Shown here in pieces: positions 1 through 8,246 of a stretch of DNA of 64,000 nucleotides. The position numbers and the translations under genes are program-made. The stretch covers positions 220,714 through 284,713 of the forward strand of contig NZ_LWLE01000034.1 in the NCBI RefSeq assembly GCF_001905125.1, in the 5' to 3' direction. Each line of letters begins with the position of its first letter. Position 1 is the first letter of the stretch. A model generated the notes under the pieces. It saw nothing but the letters and a program-made list of their open reading frames with translations. It was not told where the DNA came from and searched no databases. The DNA is from Streptomyces sp. TSRI0281 (GTDB taxonomy: Bacteria; Actinomycetota; Actinomycetes; Streptomycetales; Streptomycetaceae).

Positions 1-695
1 TGGCCCGCCGCAGACGTACCACCGTCGTCCTGTTCATGGCCTTCACGCTCGGTGCGGTCGTCGCGGCGGTCGGCGGTCTCCGCTTCCTGTGGGCGCCCGC
101 CGTGCCCGCCGTGCTGCTGAGCACGTACATCGTGCATCTGCGCTCCCAGGAGCGACGCCGGTTCGCGTTCACCATGGACCGCCGCCGGGCCGAGGTCGCG
201 GCGCAGCGGCTGCGGGAGAACCGCCCGCGCAGGCATCAGCCCTCGGCGCCGGCCCCCGCCGAGCCCGACGAGGAGCCCGAAGCGCACCGCTCCCAGCCGG
301 AACCCGCACCCACGGTCTCCCCGCAGGAGGCCGGACGCCGCGCCCTCGTCGAGCAGACGGACCACGCGGAGTGGGTGGACCAGCAGCGCGAACGCGGGCG
401 GGTCCAGGGCGACAGCTGGGAGCCCGTCCCGGTCCCGCTCCCCACCTACGTCACCGCCCCGGTGGCCCCGCGCGCCACGGGCGGTGTGGAGGTCGGCGAC
501 CCGGAGACGTGGAGCGCGGCCCGCTCCAGCACGGCCGAGCCCACCCAGACGGGCACCTCGCACCCCACCGTCCCCCCGGTGGACCCGGCGCCCCGCCAGC
601 GTACGAACCAGTCCCGCCGCACCCGCGACCGAGGCAGGACCCCTCTCTTCGACCAGTACGACGACGAGGACCGGCCCCGTGCCGCCAACGAGTGA
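1..695 (+). CDS. glpR: GlpR-like membrane protein (gephyrin-like molybdotransferase receptor), 5' end outside window
   Basis: The frame is already open at base 3 and closes with TGA at 693-695, so about 230 C-terminal residues are visible and the start lies upstream. The visible part begins with a basic RRRR stretch, then a hydrophobic hairpin (about bases 36-150) ending in STYIVHL, then a charged segment with QERRRFAF and MDRRRAE, then a long proline-, glutamate- and arginine-rich tail. This layout matches the actinobacterial GlpR family, a membrane receptor that binds the MoeA/gephyrin-like protein Glp at the division septum. The family call is from memory of homologues. The tail is low complexity and probably disordered in the cytoplasm. 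The tRNA gene follows 86 bases downstream and is a separate unit. Confidence 0.75.
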   Translation, partial: ARRRRTTVVLFMAFTLGAVVAAVGGLRFLWAPAVPAVLLSTYIVHLRSQERRRFAFTMDRRRAEVAAQRLRENRPRRHQPSAPAPAEPDEEPEAHRSQPEPAPTVSPQEAGRRALVEQTDHAEWVDQQRERGRVQGDSWEPVPVPLPTYVTAPVAPRATGGVEVGDPETWSAARSSTAEPTQTGTSHPTVPPVDPAPRQRTNQSRRTRDRGRTPLFDQYDDEDRPRAANE

Positions 696-761
696 GACAC
701 CTCGAACCGCGACTCGGCTGACCAGCGGGGACCGGATTTCCGAGCACCCCGGTGGGGGTGC

Positions 762-767
762 TAAAGT
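762..767 (+). promoter_or_regulatory. Candidate -10 box of the tRNA-Ala promoter
   Basis: TAAAGT ends 14 bases before the tRNA 5' end, a suitable position for a tRNA promoter. A weak -35 candidate lies around 737-743. No other promoter-like sequence is visible between glpR and the tRNA. Confidence 0.4.
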
Positions 768-781
768 TTCACTCGTTGCAA

Positions 782-855
782 GGGCCTGTGGCGCAGTCTG
801 GTAGCGCACCTCGTTCGCATCGAGGGGGTCTGGGGTTCAAATCCCCACAGGTCCA
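782..855 (+). tRNA. tRNA-Ala (anticodon CGC)
   Basis: The 74-base sequence folds as a full cloverleaf. The acceptor arms are GGGCCTG (782-788) and CAGGTCC (848-854), with discriminator A855. The anticodon stem CCTCG/CGAGG holds the loop TTCGCAT, giving anticodon CGC, which reads GCG alanine codons. The T arm is TGGGG-TTCAAAT-CCCCA. The third acceptor pair is G-T (G3:U70 in RNA), the known identity element of alanine tRNA, which supports the assignment independently of the anticodon. The CCA end is not encoded. Confidence 0.95.
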
Positions 856-892
856 CATTGCACAACTGTTCTTGAGGTAACTCGGGAATGGT

Positions 893-935
893 GACGAAAT
901 CCCGTCCGATCGTTCAGATCGGGCGGGATTTCGTC
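893..935 (+). terminator. Strong intrinsic terminator after tRNA-Ala
   Basis: A 19-pair inverted repeat (893-911 with 917-935; 12 perfect outer pairs, one G-T) closes a 5-base loop 37 bases after the tRNA. It lacks a long T tract, as is usual in Streptomyces. Confidence 0.85.
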
Positions 936-1134
936 GTTCCCGGAGCCCCGGGTTCCGAGACCGGGTCCGGCTCGGTGGTTCCGGAGGCGGCGTACCTCTC
1001 AAGTGGCTTGCTCCGTGGTCCGGGTACTGCGGTTGTCCGACGCGGAAGTCCTCATCCGGGCCGATGCCCTGCGGCGCGGGTGTTGAAAGGGTGGCTCCGG
1101 CAAACACGCGTTTGTCCGACCGAGGGGAAGATCC

Positions 1135-2358
1135 GTGTCACGTCGTTCGACCTGCGCTGTCGTCGCAGCACTCTGCCTGGCGTTGGCCGCGCCGACCGCT
1201 TCCGCCGCTTCCGCTCCTGCTACTTCCGCTCCGGCCACTTCCACTTCTGCCGGTTCGGCCTCGCGGCACGGTGTGGATGCCCGGCAACTCGCCCTGGAGG
1301 CGCTGACCGGCGCCAACGCGGTGTCCGCCATCGCCGAGGTCCGTGACCGCGGCGGGGTGTGGCGGGGGACCACGGGGGTGTCCGATCTGGTGGGGGAGGC
1401 GCCCGTGCGGGGTGACGGCCGGTTCCGCATAGGCAGCGTCACCAAGATGTTCGTCGCCGCCACCACACTCCAACTGGTCGGCGAGCACCGGCTCGGACTG
1501 GAGGACTCCGTGGAGAGTCACCTGCCGGGACTGGTCCCCGGCGGGCAGAACATCACTGTCCGTCAGCTGCTCAACCATCGCACCGGGCTGTTCGACGTCA
1601 TCAACGAGTCCACCGAGATCTTTCCCGCCCCCGACGACCCGGACGGCTTCCGGAACTGGATCGCGCGGGGCGGGCTGAACCGCACGTTCACCCAGCGCGA
1701 GCTGGTGACCAAATCCGTCGCCCACCCGCCCCACTTCGAACCGGGTGCGCAATGGGCGTACTCCAACACCAACTTCAGCATCCTCGGGCTGATCATCGAA
1801 GAGGTCACCGGACACTCCTACGCGCAGGAGATCCGGCGGCGGATCCTGCGTCCGCTCGGGATGACGAAGACCAGCCTGCCCGGCGCCTCCGCGACGATCC
1901 CCGGCCCGCACGCCCACGGGTACTGGACCACCGTCGACGGCGTCGGCACCCCGGACGTCATCAAGACCGATGTCGACGTCACCCGTCACAACGCCTCGTG
2001 GGCGGGCTCCGGCGGCGAGATGATCTCCACCACCGACGACCTGGTCCGCTTCGAGAAGGCCCTGCTGCGCGGGAAACTGCTGCGGCCCGAGCAGCAGCGC
2101 GAGATGACCACGATGCTCCGGACCGATCCGGACTCCGACCGGCTGGAGTACGGCATGGGCCTGGCCCGCACACCCCTGTCCTGCACCACGGTGACCGGGC
2201 ACTCCGGCGCCGTCCTCGGCTACGGCACCCACCTCTGGGGCACGGCCGACCGGCAGGTCGCCCTGTCCTACACCCCGCGCGGCGACACCAAGGAGCAGGC
2301 GGCACAGAGCAAGGCGGTCGGCGGGTTCCTCGAAGCCGCCTTCTGCGGCTCCCGCTGA
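1135..2358 (+). CDS. Secreted serine hydrolase (beta-lactamase / D-Ala-D-Ala carboxypeptidase family)
   Basis: The 407-residue protein begins with a signal peptide: basic MSRRS, a hydrophobic core and an alanine-rich cleavage region near residues 24-30. A short Ala/Ser/Thr linker follows. The active-site triad of class C-type serine hydrolases is complete: SVTK at 101-104 (nucleophile Ser101, Lys104), YSN at 209-211 and HSG at 356-358. The family acts outside the membrane as DD-carboxypeptidases, esterases or beta-lactamases; which one cannot be told from sequence. The GTG start at 1135 is preceded by a purine-rich site (aggggaag) at a suitable distance. It appears to be a single-gene unit between the tRNA terminator and the GNAT gene. 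R61-type DD-peptidases have the same architecture. Confidence 0.88.
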   Translation: MSRRSTCAVVAALCLALAAPTASAASAPATSAPATSTSAGSASRHGVDARQLALEALTGANAVSAIAEVRDRGGVWRGTTGVSDLVGEAPVRGDGRFRIGSVTKMFVAATTLQLVGEHRLGLEDSVESHLPGLVPGGQNITVRQLLNHRTGLFDVINESTEIFPAPDDPDGFRNWIARGGLNRTFTQRELVTKSVAHPPHFEPGAQWAYSNTNFSILGLIIEEVTGHSYAQEIRRRILRPLGMTKTSLPGASATIPGPHAHGYWTTVDGVGTPDVIKTDVDVTRHNASWAGSGGEMISTTDDLVRFEKALLRGKLLRPEQQREMTTMLRTDPDSDRLEYGMGLARTPLSCTTVTGHSGAVLGYGTHLWGTADRQVALSYTPRGDTKEQAAQSKAVGGFLEAAFCGSR

Positions 2359-2395
2359 TCCCGGACTGTCAGTGCCGGGTGCCAGACTCGCGCGT

Positions 2396-2857
2396 ATGAG
2401 AAACGACGTGCGGCTCAGGGATGTCGAGGAAGCCGACCTGGAAGTGTTCCTCGCCTACGAGCACGAGGCGGAGGCGGCGCGCCGGTCGGCGTTCGCTCCC
2501 CGCGAGCGGGAGGCGTTCATGACCCACTGGGTCACGAAGGTGCTCGGGGATCCCACCGTTCTCGTGCAGACGGTCACCGTGGACGGCGAGACGGCCGGGA
2601 ACATCGTGGCCTGGTGGGACGAGCACCGGCGCTTCACGGGGTACTGGCTCGGTGCCCGCTACTGGGGCCGGGGCATAGGAACCGAAGCGCTGACCCGGTT
2701 CCTGGAACGGGAGCCGAACCGCCCGCTCTTCGCGGACCCCGTCGCCGGGAACACCGGCTCGGTCCGGCTGTTGGAGAAGTGCGGCTTCCGGCGGGTCGAG
2801 ACGGTACGCGACGGTGAGCACGAGCACATCGTGCTCGTGCTCGACGGCGCCTCCTGA
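2396..2857 (+). CDS. GNAT family N-acetyltransferase
   Basis: The 153-residue protein has the GNAT fold order: an N-terminal strand with RLRDVEEADLEVF, a central ARYWGRGIGTEAL acetyl-CoA pyrophosphate-binding segment (R-x-x-G-x-G/A pattern) and a C-terminal NTGSVRLLEKCGFRR helix. The acceptor is unknown; relatives acetylate amino sugars, antibiotics or the N termini of ribosomal proteins. I chose ATG 2396 rather than the GTG 24 bases upstream. CAGACT (2383-2388) resembles a -10 box and ends 7 bases before this ATG, and no ribosome-binding site is visible, so the transcript may be leaderless. Confidence 0.85.
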   Translation: MRNDVRLRDVEEADLEVFLAYEHEAEAARRSAFAPREREAFMTHWVTKVLGDPTVLVQTVTVDGETAGNIVAWWDEHRRFTGYWLGARYWGRGIGTEALTRFLEREPNRPLFADPVAGNTGSVRLLEKCGFRRVETVRDGEHEHIVLVLDGAS

Positions 2858-2914
2858 CCGTGGGCGAGCGGTCCGGGGCCCGGGGTGCGGGCCGGCTCTG
2901 GCATGATCCGGGCG

Positions 2915-3733
2915 ATGACCCGGATTCCGGACTGTGTCGTGTGTGGTGGAACGGTCGCCCCTGACGGGCGTTGCTGGCATTGCGGTGCGGTACAGCCCGC
3001 CTTCCGCTCCCATCTGGAGCTCACGGCGGACGACGGTGCGGCCGGGGTCAGCGACCGGGGCAGGCGGCGCGAGATCAACGCCGATGCCATGGCGCTGACC
3101 AGGACGGGCGGATGGACGGTCGGTGTCGTCTGTGACGGGGTGTCCATGTCTCCCCGGTCCGAGCGGGCCGCTCAGGTCGCGGCCGAGGTCGGCGCGCACG
3201 CGATCGTGGAGGGGCTGGCCGCGGGCGTGGTGCCGGAAGTCGCGCTCGGTGAGGCCGCCGCCCGTGCCGGGCGCGCGGTCGCGGCCCTCGCGGCGTCGGT
3301 GGACGCCGCACCGGCGTGTACGTACGTCGCGGGCATCGCGGGCCCGGAGGGCATCTGGAGCGCGTGGATCGGCGACAGCCGCGCCTACTGGCTGCCGGAC
3401 CGGGGGCCGGGCAAGCGGCTGACGGAGGACGACACCGGTGAGCACGACGCTCTCGCGGCCTGGCTGGGGGCGGGCGCCGATGAACCCGTGGCCCGTATCC
3501 GCAGCTACCGGCCGCGGGAGCCGGGCTGTCTGCTGCTCTGCACGGACGGGCTGACACGCTGTCTGCCCGATCCCGAAGGGCTGCGGGCCGTGCTCTCGCG
3601 TCGGCGTACCGGGTCCCCGGCCGGCGGCGGACTCCTCGACAGCGCACGCGCGTTGCTCGGGCACGCTCTCGATGCCGGTGGGCACGACAACATCACCGCG
3701 CTGCTCATCCCCGTCCCGGCCGACGGGGTCTGA
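2915..3733 (+). CDS. PP2C-family protein serine/threonine phosphatase with N-terminal zinc ribbon
   Basis: The 272-residue protein opens with two CxxC pairs (CVVCGG and CWHCG within the first 25 residues), a zinc-ribbon-like cap, followed by a PP2C domain. The metal-binding PP2C motifs are present: SDRGRRREINADA, VVCDGVS, WIGDSR, LCTDGLT and GGHDNIT. It should remove phosphate from Ser/Thr in the cytoplasm using Mn or Mg, probably opposing a Pkn-type kinase; no kinase lies nearby. Upstream in-frame starts exist at 2885 and 2903. I prefer ATG 2915 because CATGAT (2902-2907) lies 7 bases before it, a leaderless arrangement, and the zinc ribbon begins immediately after. Confidence 0.85.
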   Translation: MTRIPDCVVCGGTVAPDGRCWHCGAVQPAFRSHLELTADDGAAGVSDRGRRREINADAMALTRTGGWTVGVVCDGVSMSPRSERAAQVAAEVGAHAIVEGLAAGVVPEVALGEAAARAGRAVAALAASVDAAPACTYVAGIAGPEGIWSAWIGDSRAYWLPDRGPGKRLTEDDTGEHDALAAWLGAGADEPVARIRSYRPREPGCLLLCTDGLTRCLPDPEGLRAVLSRRRTGSPAGGGLLDSARALLGHALDAGGHDNITALLIPVPADGV

Positions 3734-3888
3734 GCCGCTCCGCGAGCCCTTCGGGGGGCGAGGGCACGGACGGGCTCCACAGGCCCTCGCCTACGCTGGT
3801 GCAGCTCACCCGTGTTCCCGGTGCCCGTGGGGCACCCCGTATCGGGGGAGCCCATCCCGCCCGCGATTGCCGCACGGAGGAGCGTCCT

Positions 3889-4674
3889 GTGACTGCCGAC
3901 CTGCCCCACCCCTGGATCGACACCGGCAAGCCGCACCCGGCACGCGTCTACGACTGGCTCCTGGGCGGCAAGGACAACTATCCCGTGGACCAGGAAGTGG
4001 GCGAGAAGCTGCCCGCCGAGGCGCGGGCCAACGCGGCGCGGAACCGGGCCTTCATGCACCGGGCCACCGGCTGGCTGGCGCACCGGGGCATCGACCAGTT
4101 CCTCGACATCGGCACCGGCATTCCCACCGCGCCGAATCTGCACCAGATCGTCCAGGCCATCACGCCCTCGGCGCGGATCGTCTACGCCGACAACGACCCC
4201 ATCGTCCTGCGCCATGCCGAGGCCCTGCTGATCAGCAGCCCCGAAGGTGCCACCGACTACATCCACGCCGACGTCCGGCAGCCCGGGGCGATCCTCGAAC
4301 GCGCCCGTGAGCTGCTGGACTTCGACCGGCCCGTCGCCCTGTCGCTGATCGCGCTCATGCATTTCCTCCCGGACGAGGAGGACCCGTACCGCATCACCCG
4401 TACGCTCCTCGGCGCCCTGGCCCCGGGCAGCTTCCTGGTGTTCTCGCACGGCACCGCCGACCAGCACCCGGAGCTGCGTCAGGAGACCGAGAAGGCGTAC
4501 CGCAAGGGGGCCATCGCCCTGCGGATGCGTACCCGCGCCGAGGTCGAGCCGTTCTTCGAGGGACTGGATCTCGTCGCGCCGGGGCTGGTGCCCGCCGCCG
4601 AGTGGTATCAGGAGGAGCCCGCGCCGGAGAAGGAGCGCAGCGGGTTCTACGTGGGTGTCGCACGCGTGCGCTGA
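3889..4674 (+). CDS. SAM-dependent methyltransferase, DUF574 family
   Basis: The 261-residue protein starts with the family signature DTGKPHPARVYDWLLGGKDN (residues 11-30). A Rossmann motif FLDIGTGIPT (71-80) and an acidic ribose-binding strand VYADND (98-103) follow. These are typical of the large actinomycete DUF574 (Methyltransf_19) group, whose substrates are mostly unknown. Tens of copies per genome are usual, so context says little. Start GTG 3889 is favoured over the in-frame start at 3799 because a clear ggaggag site lies at 3877-3883 and the family signature begins about ten residues in. The next gene begins 56 bases downstream and may be co-transcribed. Confidence 0.88.
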   Translation: MTADLPHPWIDTGKPHPARVYDWLLGGKDNYPVDQEVGEKLPAEARANAARNRAFMHRATGWLAHRGIDQFLDIGTGIPTAPNLHQIVQAITPSARIVYADNDPIVLRHAEALLISSPEGATDYIHADVRQPGAILERARELLDFDRPVALSLIALMHFLPDEEDPYRITRTLLGALAPGSFLVFSHGTADQHPELRQETEKAYRKGAIALRMRTRAEVEPFFEGLDLVAPGLVPAAEWYQEEPAPEKERSGFYVGVARVR

Positions 4675-4730
4675 ACCGCGGGCGCCATGACCGGGAGTAC
4701 GGGACCGCGGCAGTGGGGAGGGGGGACGGT

Positions 4731-5531
4731 ATGGAATTCGTGACCGGGCAGGGCAGCTCCCTCGCGTACGACGACCGGGGGCCGTCCGACGGCCTGCCGG
4801 TCGTCCTGGTGCACGGGCACCCGTTCAACCGGACGATGTGGAATCCGCAGGCCGAGGCGCTGGTACGGGCCGGGCACCGGGTGATCGCGGCGGATCTGCG
4901 CGGATACGGCGACAGCGAGGTCGTCCCGGGCCGCACCCTCCTCGCCGACTTCGCCGACGACACCGCCGAGCTGCTCGACCACGTGGGTGTCGGCCGTGCG
5001 GTGGTCGGCGGGCTGTCCATGGGCGGGCAGATCGCCATGGAGTTCCACCGGCTGCACGGGGCACGGGTGGCCGCGCTGGTGCTCGCCGACACCTCGCCGG
5101 TCGCCGAGACCGAGGACGGCAAGGTCTTCCGCAACAGGCTGGCCGACCGGCTGCTCGCCGAAGGGATGGACGGTTACGCCGCCGAGGTCATCGACAGGAT
5201 GGTCGCCCCGTACAACGTGACGGGGCTGCCCGATGTCGCCGCGCAGGTCCTGGGCATGATGCGGGCGACCGCCCCGGAGGGGGCCGCGGCCGCGCTGCGG
5301 GGCCGGGCGGAGCGGCCCGACCACCGCGAGTCGCTGGCCGGGGCCCGGGTGCCCGTCCTGATCGTCGTCGGCGCGGACGACACCTATACGCCGGTCCCGG
5401 ACGCGGAGGCCATGCACCGGCTGGTTCCGCACTCCGAGCTCGTCGTCGTCGGACGGGCCGGCCACATGCCCAACCTGGAACGGCCCGAGGAGTTCAACGC
5501 CGCGCTGCTGGAGTTTCTCGCGCGGCTGTGA
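4731..5531 (+). CDS. Alpha/beta hydrolase
   Basis: The 266-residue protein has the canonical fold landmarks: oxyanion segment LVHGHPF near residue 29, nucleophile elbow GLSMGG near residue 95, acid VVGADDTYTP near residue 216 and catalytic His in GRAGHMPN near residue 245. It resembles the 3-oxoadipate enol-lactonase / haloperoxidase-like branch, but the substrate cannot be inferred. ATG 4731 has a strong purine-rich site (ggggaggggg) directly upstream. It follows the methyltransferase on the same strand and converges on the GNAT gene at 5572. Confidence 0.85.
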   Translation: MEFVTGQGSSLAYDDRGPSDGLPVVLVHGHPFNRTMWNPQAEALVRAGHRVIAADLRGYGDSEVVPGRTLLADFADDTAELLDHVGVGRAVVGGLSMGGQIAMEFHRLHGARVAALVLADTSPVAETEDGKVFRNRLADRLLAEGMDGYAAEVIDRMVAPYNVTGLPDVAAQVLGMMRATAPEGAAAALRGRAERPDHRESLAGARVPVLIVVGADDTYTPVPDAEAMHRLVPHSELVVVGRAGHMPNLERPEEFNAALLEFLARL

Positions 5532-5571
5532 GCGGCGGTCGCGGTGGTCGCGGTGGTCGTGGCCGCGGTCG

Positions 5572-6060
5572 TCAGGACTCCTGGAGCGGCTTGGCGAAGC
5601 ACCTGCTGCTCTCGTACGTGCGGTAGTGGCCGAATTTCGCGCACGGCAGGTAGCCGCTGGAGGTGTAGAGGGCTATCGCCTCGGGCTGCCGGTCGCCCGT
5701 CTCCAGGACCATCCGCGTGCGGCCCGCCGCCCGCGCGTCGTCCTCCAGCGCGGCGAGGATGCGGCGCGCCAGTCCGTGGCCGCGCGCCTCACCTATGACG
5801 TACATCCGCTTGATCTCGGCGTCGCCGTCGGAGTAGCCCTCCGCGTTCCGCTCCTGGGGGCGCCAGCCGCCGGTGGCCACGGGGCGGTCCATGGTGTCGT
5901 AGGCGAGGAGATACAGGCCGTTCGGCGGATCGAACATGGCGGCGTCGAGCGGTGTGGCATCGCCCTCGGCGTCCCCGTAGAGCGCGGTGTATTCGAGCTG
6001 CACCTGGCCGTTGAGTTTGACGGCGTCGGGGTGATCGAAAGGCCGCTGCTGGATATTCAT
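5572..6060 (-). CDS. GNAT family N-acetyltransferase
   Basis: The 162-residue protein has GNAT features: a central MYVIGEARGHGLARRIL acetyl-CoA-binding segment (R-G-x-G-x-A) and the C-terminal AIALYTSSGYLP strand-helix. The substrate is unknown. It is divergent from xth with 50 bases between the starts. On the minus strand TACCAT (plus positions 6068-6073) lies exactly 7 bases before ATG 6060, so I prefer this start, with a likely leaderless mRNA, to the ATG at 6069, which lies inside that box. Confidence 0.82.
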   Translation of the reverse strand: MNIQQRPFDHPDAVKLNGQVQLEYTALYGDAEGDATPLDAAMFDPPNGLYLLAYDTMDRPVATGGWRPQERNAEGYSDGDAEIKRMYVIGEARGHGLARRILAALEDDARAAGRTRMVLETGDRQPEAIALYTSSGYLPCAKFGHYRTYESSRCFAKPLQES

Positions 6061-6110
6061 ACGGGGCATGGTACATGTATGCGGTACTTTGATGTCGATA
6101 TGGTGCCTGA

Positions 6111-6926
6111 ATGCTCAATGTGACCACCGTAAATGTCAATGGACTCCGGGCCGCCGCCAAGAAGGGCTTCGTCGAGTGGCTCGCGACGACCGACGCCGAT
6201 GTGATCTGCCTCCAGGAGGTCCGCGCCGAACCGCAGCAGCTGCCCGCGGAGGTGCGCAAACCGGAGGGCTGGCACACCGTGCACGCTCCCGCCGCCGCCA
6301 AGGGGCGGGCCGGGGTCTCCCTCTATACGCGGCAGGAGCCGGAGCGGGTGCAGATCGGCTTCGGCGGCTTCGGGGCCGCCGGGAGCGAGGAGTTCGACAC
6401 GAGTGGGCGGTACGCCGAGATCGACCTGCCCGGCATCACGGTCGCCAGCCTCTATCTGCCCTCCGGTGAGGTCGGCACCGAGCGGCAGGACGAGAAGGAG
6501 CGCTTCATGGCCGCCTTCCTGCCGTATCTGCGGGGACTCAAAGGGCGGGCCGCCGCCGAGGGGCGGGAGGTGGTGGTCTGCGGCGACTGGAACATCGCCC
6601 ACCAGGAGGCGGACCTCAAGAACTGGAAGTCCAACAAGAAGAACTCCGGTTTCCTCCCCGAGGAGCGGGAGTGGCTGACGCGGGTCATCGACGACGCCGC
6701 CTACGTGGACGTGGTGCGGGCGCTCCACCCTGACGTCGAGGGGCCGTACAGCTGGTGGTCCTACCGAGGGCGGGCCTTCGACAACGACGCCGGGTGGCGC
6801 ATTGACCTTATCGTCAGTTCGCCTCGCCTGGCGGAGCGTGCGGTGAAGGCGTACGTGGAGAGGGCCGCGAGCCATGCGGAACGGTGGAGCGATCACGCGC
6901 CCGTGACTGCCGTCTTCGACCTGTAG
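6111..6926 (+). CDS. xth: Exodeoxyribonuclease III (xth), with 3' end supplied by an integrated element
   Basis: The 271-residue protein is a complete ExoIII/AP endonuclease that repairs abasic sites and trims 3' ends of DNA. Motifs seen are VNVNGLR (metal and DNA contact), LQEVR (metal Glu), CGDWNIAHQEADLKNW near residue 157 and WSDHAPV near residue 260 (catalytic Asp-His). TATGGT (6099-6104) sits 6 bases before ATG 6111, suggesting a leaderless transcript. From base 6795 to the stop the last 43 codons appear to come from the element inserted here. A second, broken copy of this 3' end lies at 11412-11542. The replacement restores the catalytic SDH motif, so the gene should still work. Confidence 0.92.
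   Translation: MLNVTTVNVNGLRAAAKKGFVEWLATTDADVICLQEVRAEPQQLPAEVRKPEGWHTVHAPAAAKGRAGVSLYTRQEPERVQIGFGGFGAAGSEEFDTSGRYAEIDLPGITVASLYLPSGEVGTERQDEKERFMAAFLPYLRGLKGRAAAEGREVVVCGDWNIAHQEADLKNWKSNKKNSGFLPEEREWLTRVIDDAAYVDVVRALHPDVEGPYSWWSYRGRAFDNDAGWRIDLIVSSPRLAERAVKAYVERAASHAERWSDHAPVTAVFDL
6795..6799. other. Candidate attL core inside xth
   Basis: TGGCG (codon Trp plus two bases) is the only short sequence shared in register with the right boundary. To its left the gene matches the host xth. To its right the sequence becomes the element-supplied, slightly less GC-rich 3' end (cattgaccttatcgtc). Serine integrases need only a few identical bases at the crossover. Confidence 0.5.
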
Positions 6927-6993
6927 GGAGCGGCAGCGGAAAGCCCCATCCGGCTGTGCTGCTCGCCGTCGCCGGACGGGGTCGAGGTGGGTG

Positions 6994-7191
6994 TCACATT
7001 CGCTGTACGCCACTGGGCGAGACCAGCCACTCTCGACCCCCACCCTCGGGCCACAGGAACGCCGTGGGGCGCTTGCGGCGCTCACCGGGTGACTCGGCGG
7101 GGTCTTCGTAGTCACGGATCAGATCACGCATGATGCCGACCCGACCGGCGTCATCCCTGACCGGCTTGCCGATGTCCGCCCGGGTGACCAT
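6994..7191 (-). CDS. Small hypothetical protein (65 aa), element cargo
   Basis: I do not recognise a characterised family. The protein starts MVTRADIGKPVRDDAGRVG and ends in a segment with FLWPEGGGREW. It is hydrophilic, with no signal peptide or membrane segment. Its ATG overlaps the stop of the upstream 64-residue gene by one base (TGATG), so the two are translationally coupled. Similar pairs of tiny genes are common beside HTH regulators in actinomycete genomic islands. It lies just inside the left end of the xth element. Confidence 0.6.
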   Translation of the reverse strand: MVTRADIGKPVRDDAGRVGIMRDLIRDYEDPAESPGERRKRPTAFLWPEGGGREWLVSPSGVQRM

Positions 7192-7385
7192 CAGTGCCCC
7201 TCGGGGTGGCGCCGCAGGTATACGTTGCAGTCGCTCACGGTCGTCCAGTCGCCCACGACGCGAGCACGGCCCCGTACGGCCGCGAGCTCAGCGCAACCCG
7301 CGCACCCCTCGGCTGGGTCCGGCTCCCGCTCCAGGTTCAGCGGCAGTTCGATCGGCGGAGTGCTGTATCGCGTGGGCTCACTCAT
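7191..7385 (-). CDS. Small hypothetical protein (64 aa) with a CxxC motif, element cargo
   Basis: The 64-residue protein contains GCAGCAEL near the middle and a later lone Cys (SDCNVYLRR), so it might bind metal or form a disulfide. Function is unknown. It is the first gene of a two-gene minus-strand unit that diverges from the HTH/DUF5919 gene. The 115-base gap to that gene (7386-7500) should hold both promoters. Confidence 0.6.
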   Translation of the reverse strand: MSEPTRYSTPPIELPLNLEREPDPAEGCAGCAELAAVRGRARVVGDWTTVSDCNVYLRRHPEGH

Positions 7386-7500
7386 GGCGCGATGGTCGCG
7401 CCGGTCACCAGGACGAAGGAACCTCGTACGTTTCCCACTTCAGGACGTCCCATCGCATGTAGAACGTCCCTAGGAAGTCTGGAACCGAGAGGGCGCAAGC

Positions 7501-8241
7501 ATGTCGAACGAGCGACTTCGAGCCGTCATGGAGGCCCGTGGCTGGACGCACGCCGCCCTGGCCGGTGTCACGGGTGTCGACCCCAAGTCCGTGGAGCGGT
7601 GGGTCAATCTCGGGCGTACTCCGCGCCGGGCCACCGCGCTGGCGGCGGCGGAAGCACTCAGGGAGGACGTGCATGCCCTGTGGCCGGCACTTCGGCAGGC
7701 ACGCGCCGCACGCGCCGTCAGCCCTGAACTCGTCACCCTGTACGGACAGCGGGCGGATCTCCCCGTGTCGGTCTTCGTGGATCTCCTCTCCCAGGCGCGA
7801 CAGCGAATCGACGTGCTGGTGTACGCGGCCGTCTTCCTGCATGAGGCGTACCCCCGCCTCAACGATCTCCTGCGTGAACGAGCCGACGAAGGCTGCACGA
7901 TCCGCATCGCGGTGGGTGACGCCGACGACCCCAACGTCCAGCAGCGCGGACGGGAAGAGAAGTTCGGCCACGGCATCGAATCCCGCTGCCGTCTCGCACT
8001 CCTGCATTACCGACCCCTCGCAGGCGTGCCGGGCATCGAGCTGCGCACGCACGGAACGGCCCTCTACAACAGTCTGTACCGCGCCGACGATCAGATGCTG
8101 GTCAACGCACACGTGTGGGGAGTCAACGCCTACGGCGCGCCCGTGTGGCATCTGCGGCGCCACGGCGACGGGGGCATGTTCGACACCTACGCGGGGAGCT
8201 TCGACGCCGTATGGGACACGGCGCGCCTCGTGGAAGGGTGA
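7501..8241 (+). CDS. HTH-XRE regulator with C-terminal DUF5919 / phospholipase-D-like domain
   Basis: The 246-residue protein has an N-terminal helix-turn-helix (about residues 5-60, with WTHAALAGVTGVDPKSVERW). A C-terminal domain follows, starting near residue 90 with RIDVLVYAAVFLHEAYPRL, an arrangement reminiscent of PLD-like folds. This combination matches what is annotated as DUF5919 in Streptomyces; the exact name is from memory. The ligand or activity of the C-terminal domain is not known. A purine-rich site (gagagggcg) precedes ATG 7501. The NUDIX gene starts 5 bases after its stop, so the two form an operon. It is cargo of the xth element. Confidence 0.75.
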   Translation: MSNERLRAVMEARGWTHAALAGVTGVDPKSVERWVNLGRTPRRATALAAAEALREDVHALWPALRQARAARAVSPELVTLYGQRADLPVSVFVDLLSQARQRIDVLVYAAVFLHEAYPRLNDLLRERADEGCTIRIAVGDADDPNVQQRGREEKFGHGIESRCRLALLHYRPLAGVPGIELRTHGTALYNSLYRADDQMLVNAHVWGVNAYGAPVWHLRRHGDGGMFDTYAGSFDAVWDTARLVEG

Positions 8242-8246
8242 GCGGC

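Noticed and set aside
2369..3685. A 438-codon minus-strand frame over the GNAT and PP2C genes
   Set aside because: Both plus-strand genes have intact motifs and the antisense product has no recognisable domain.
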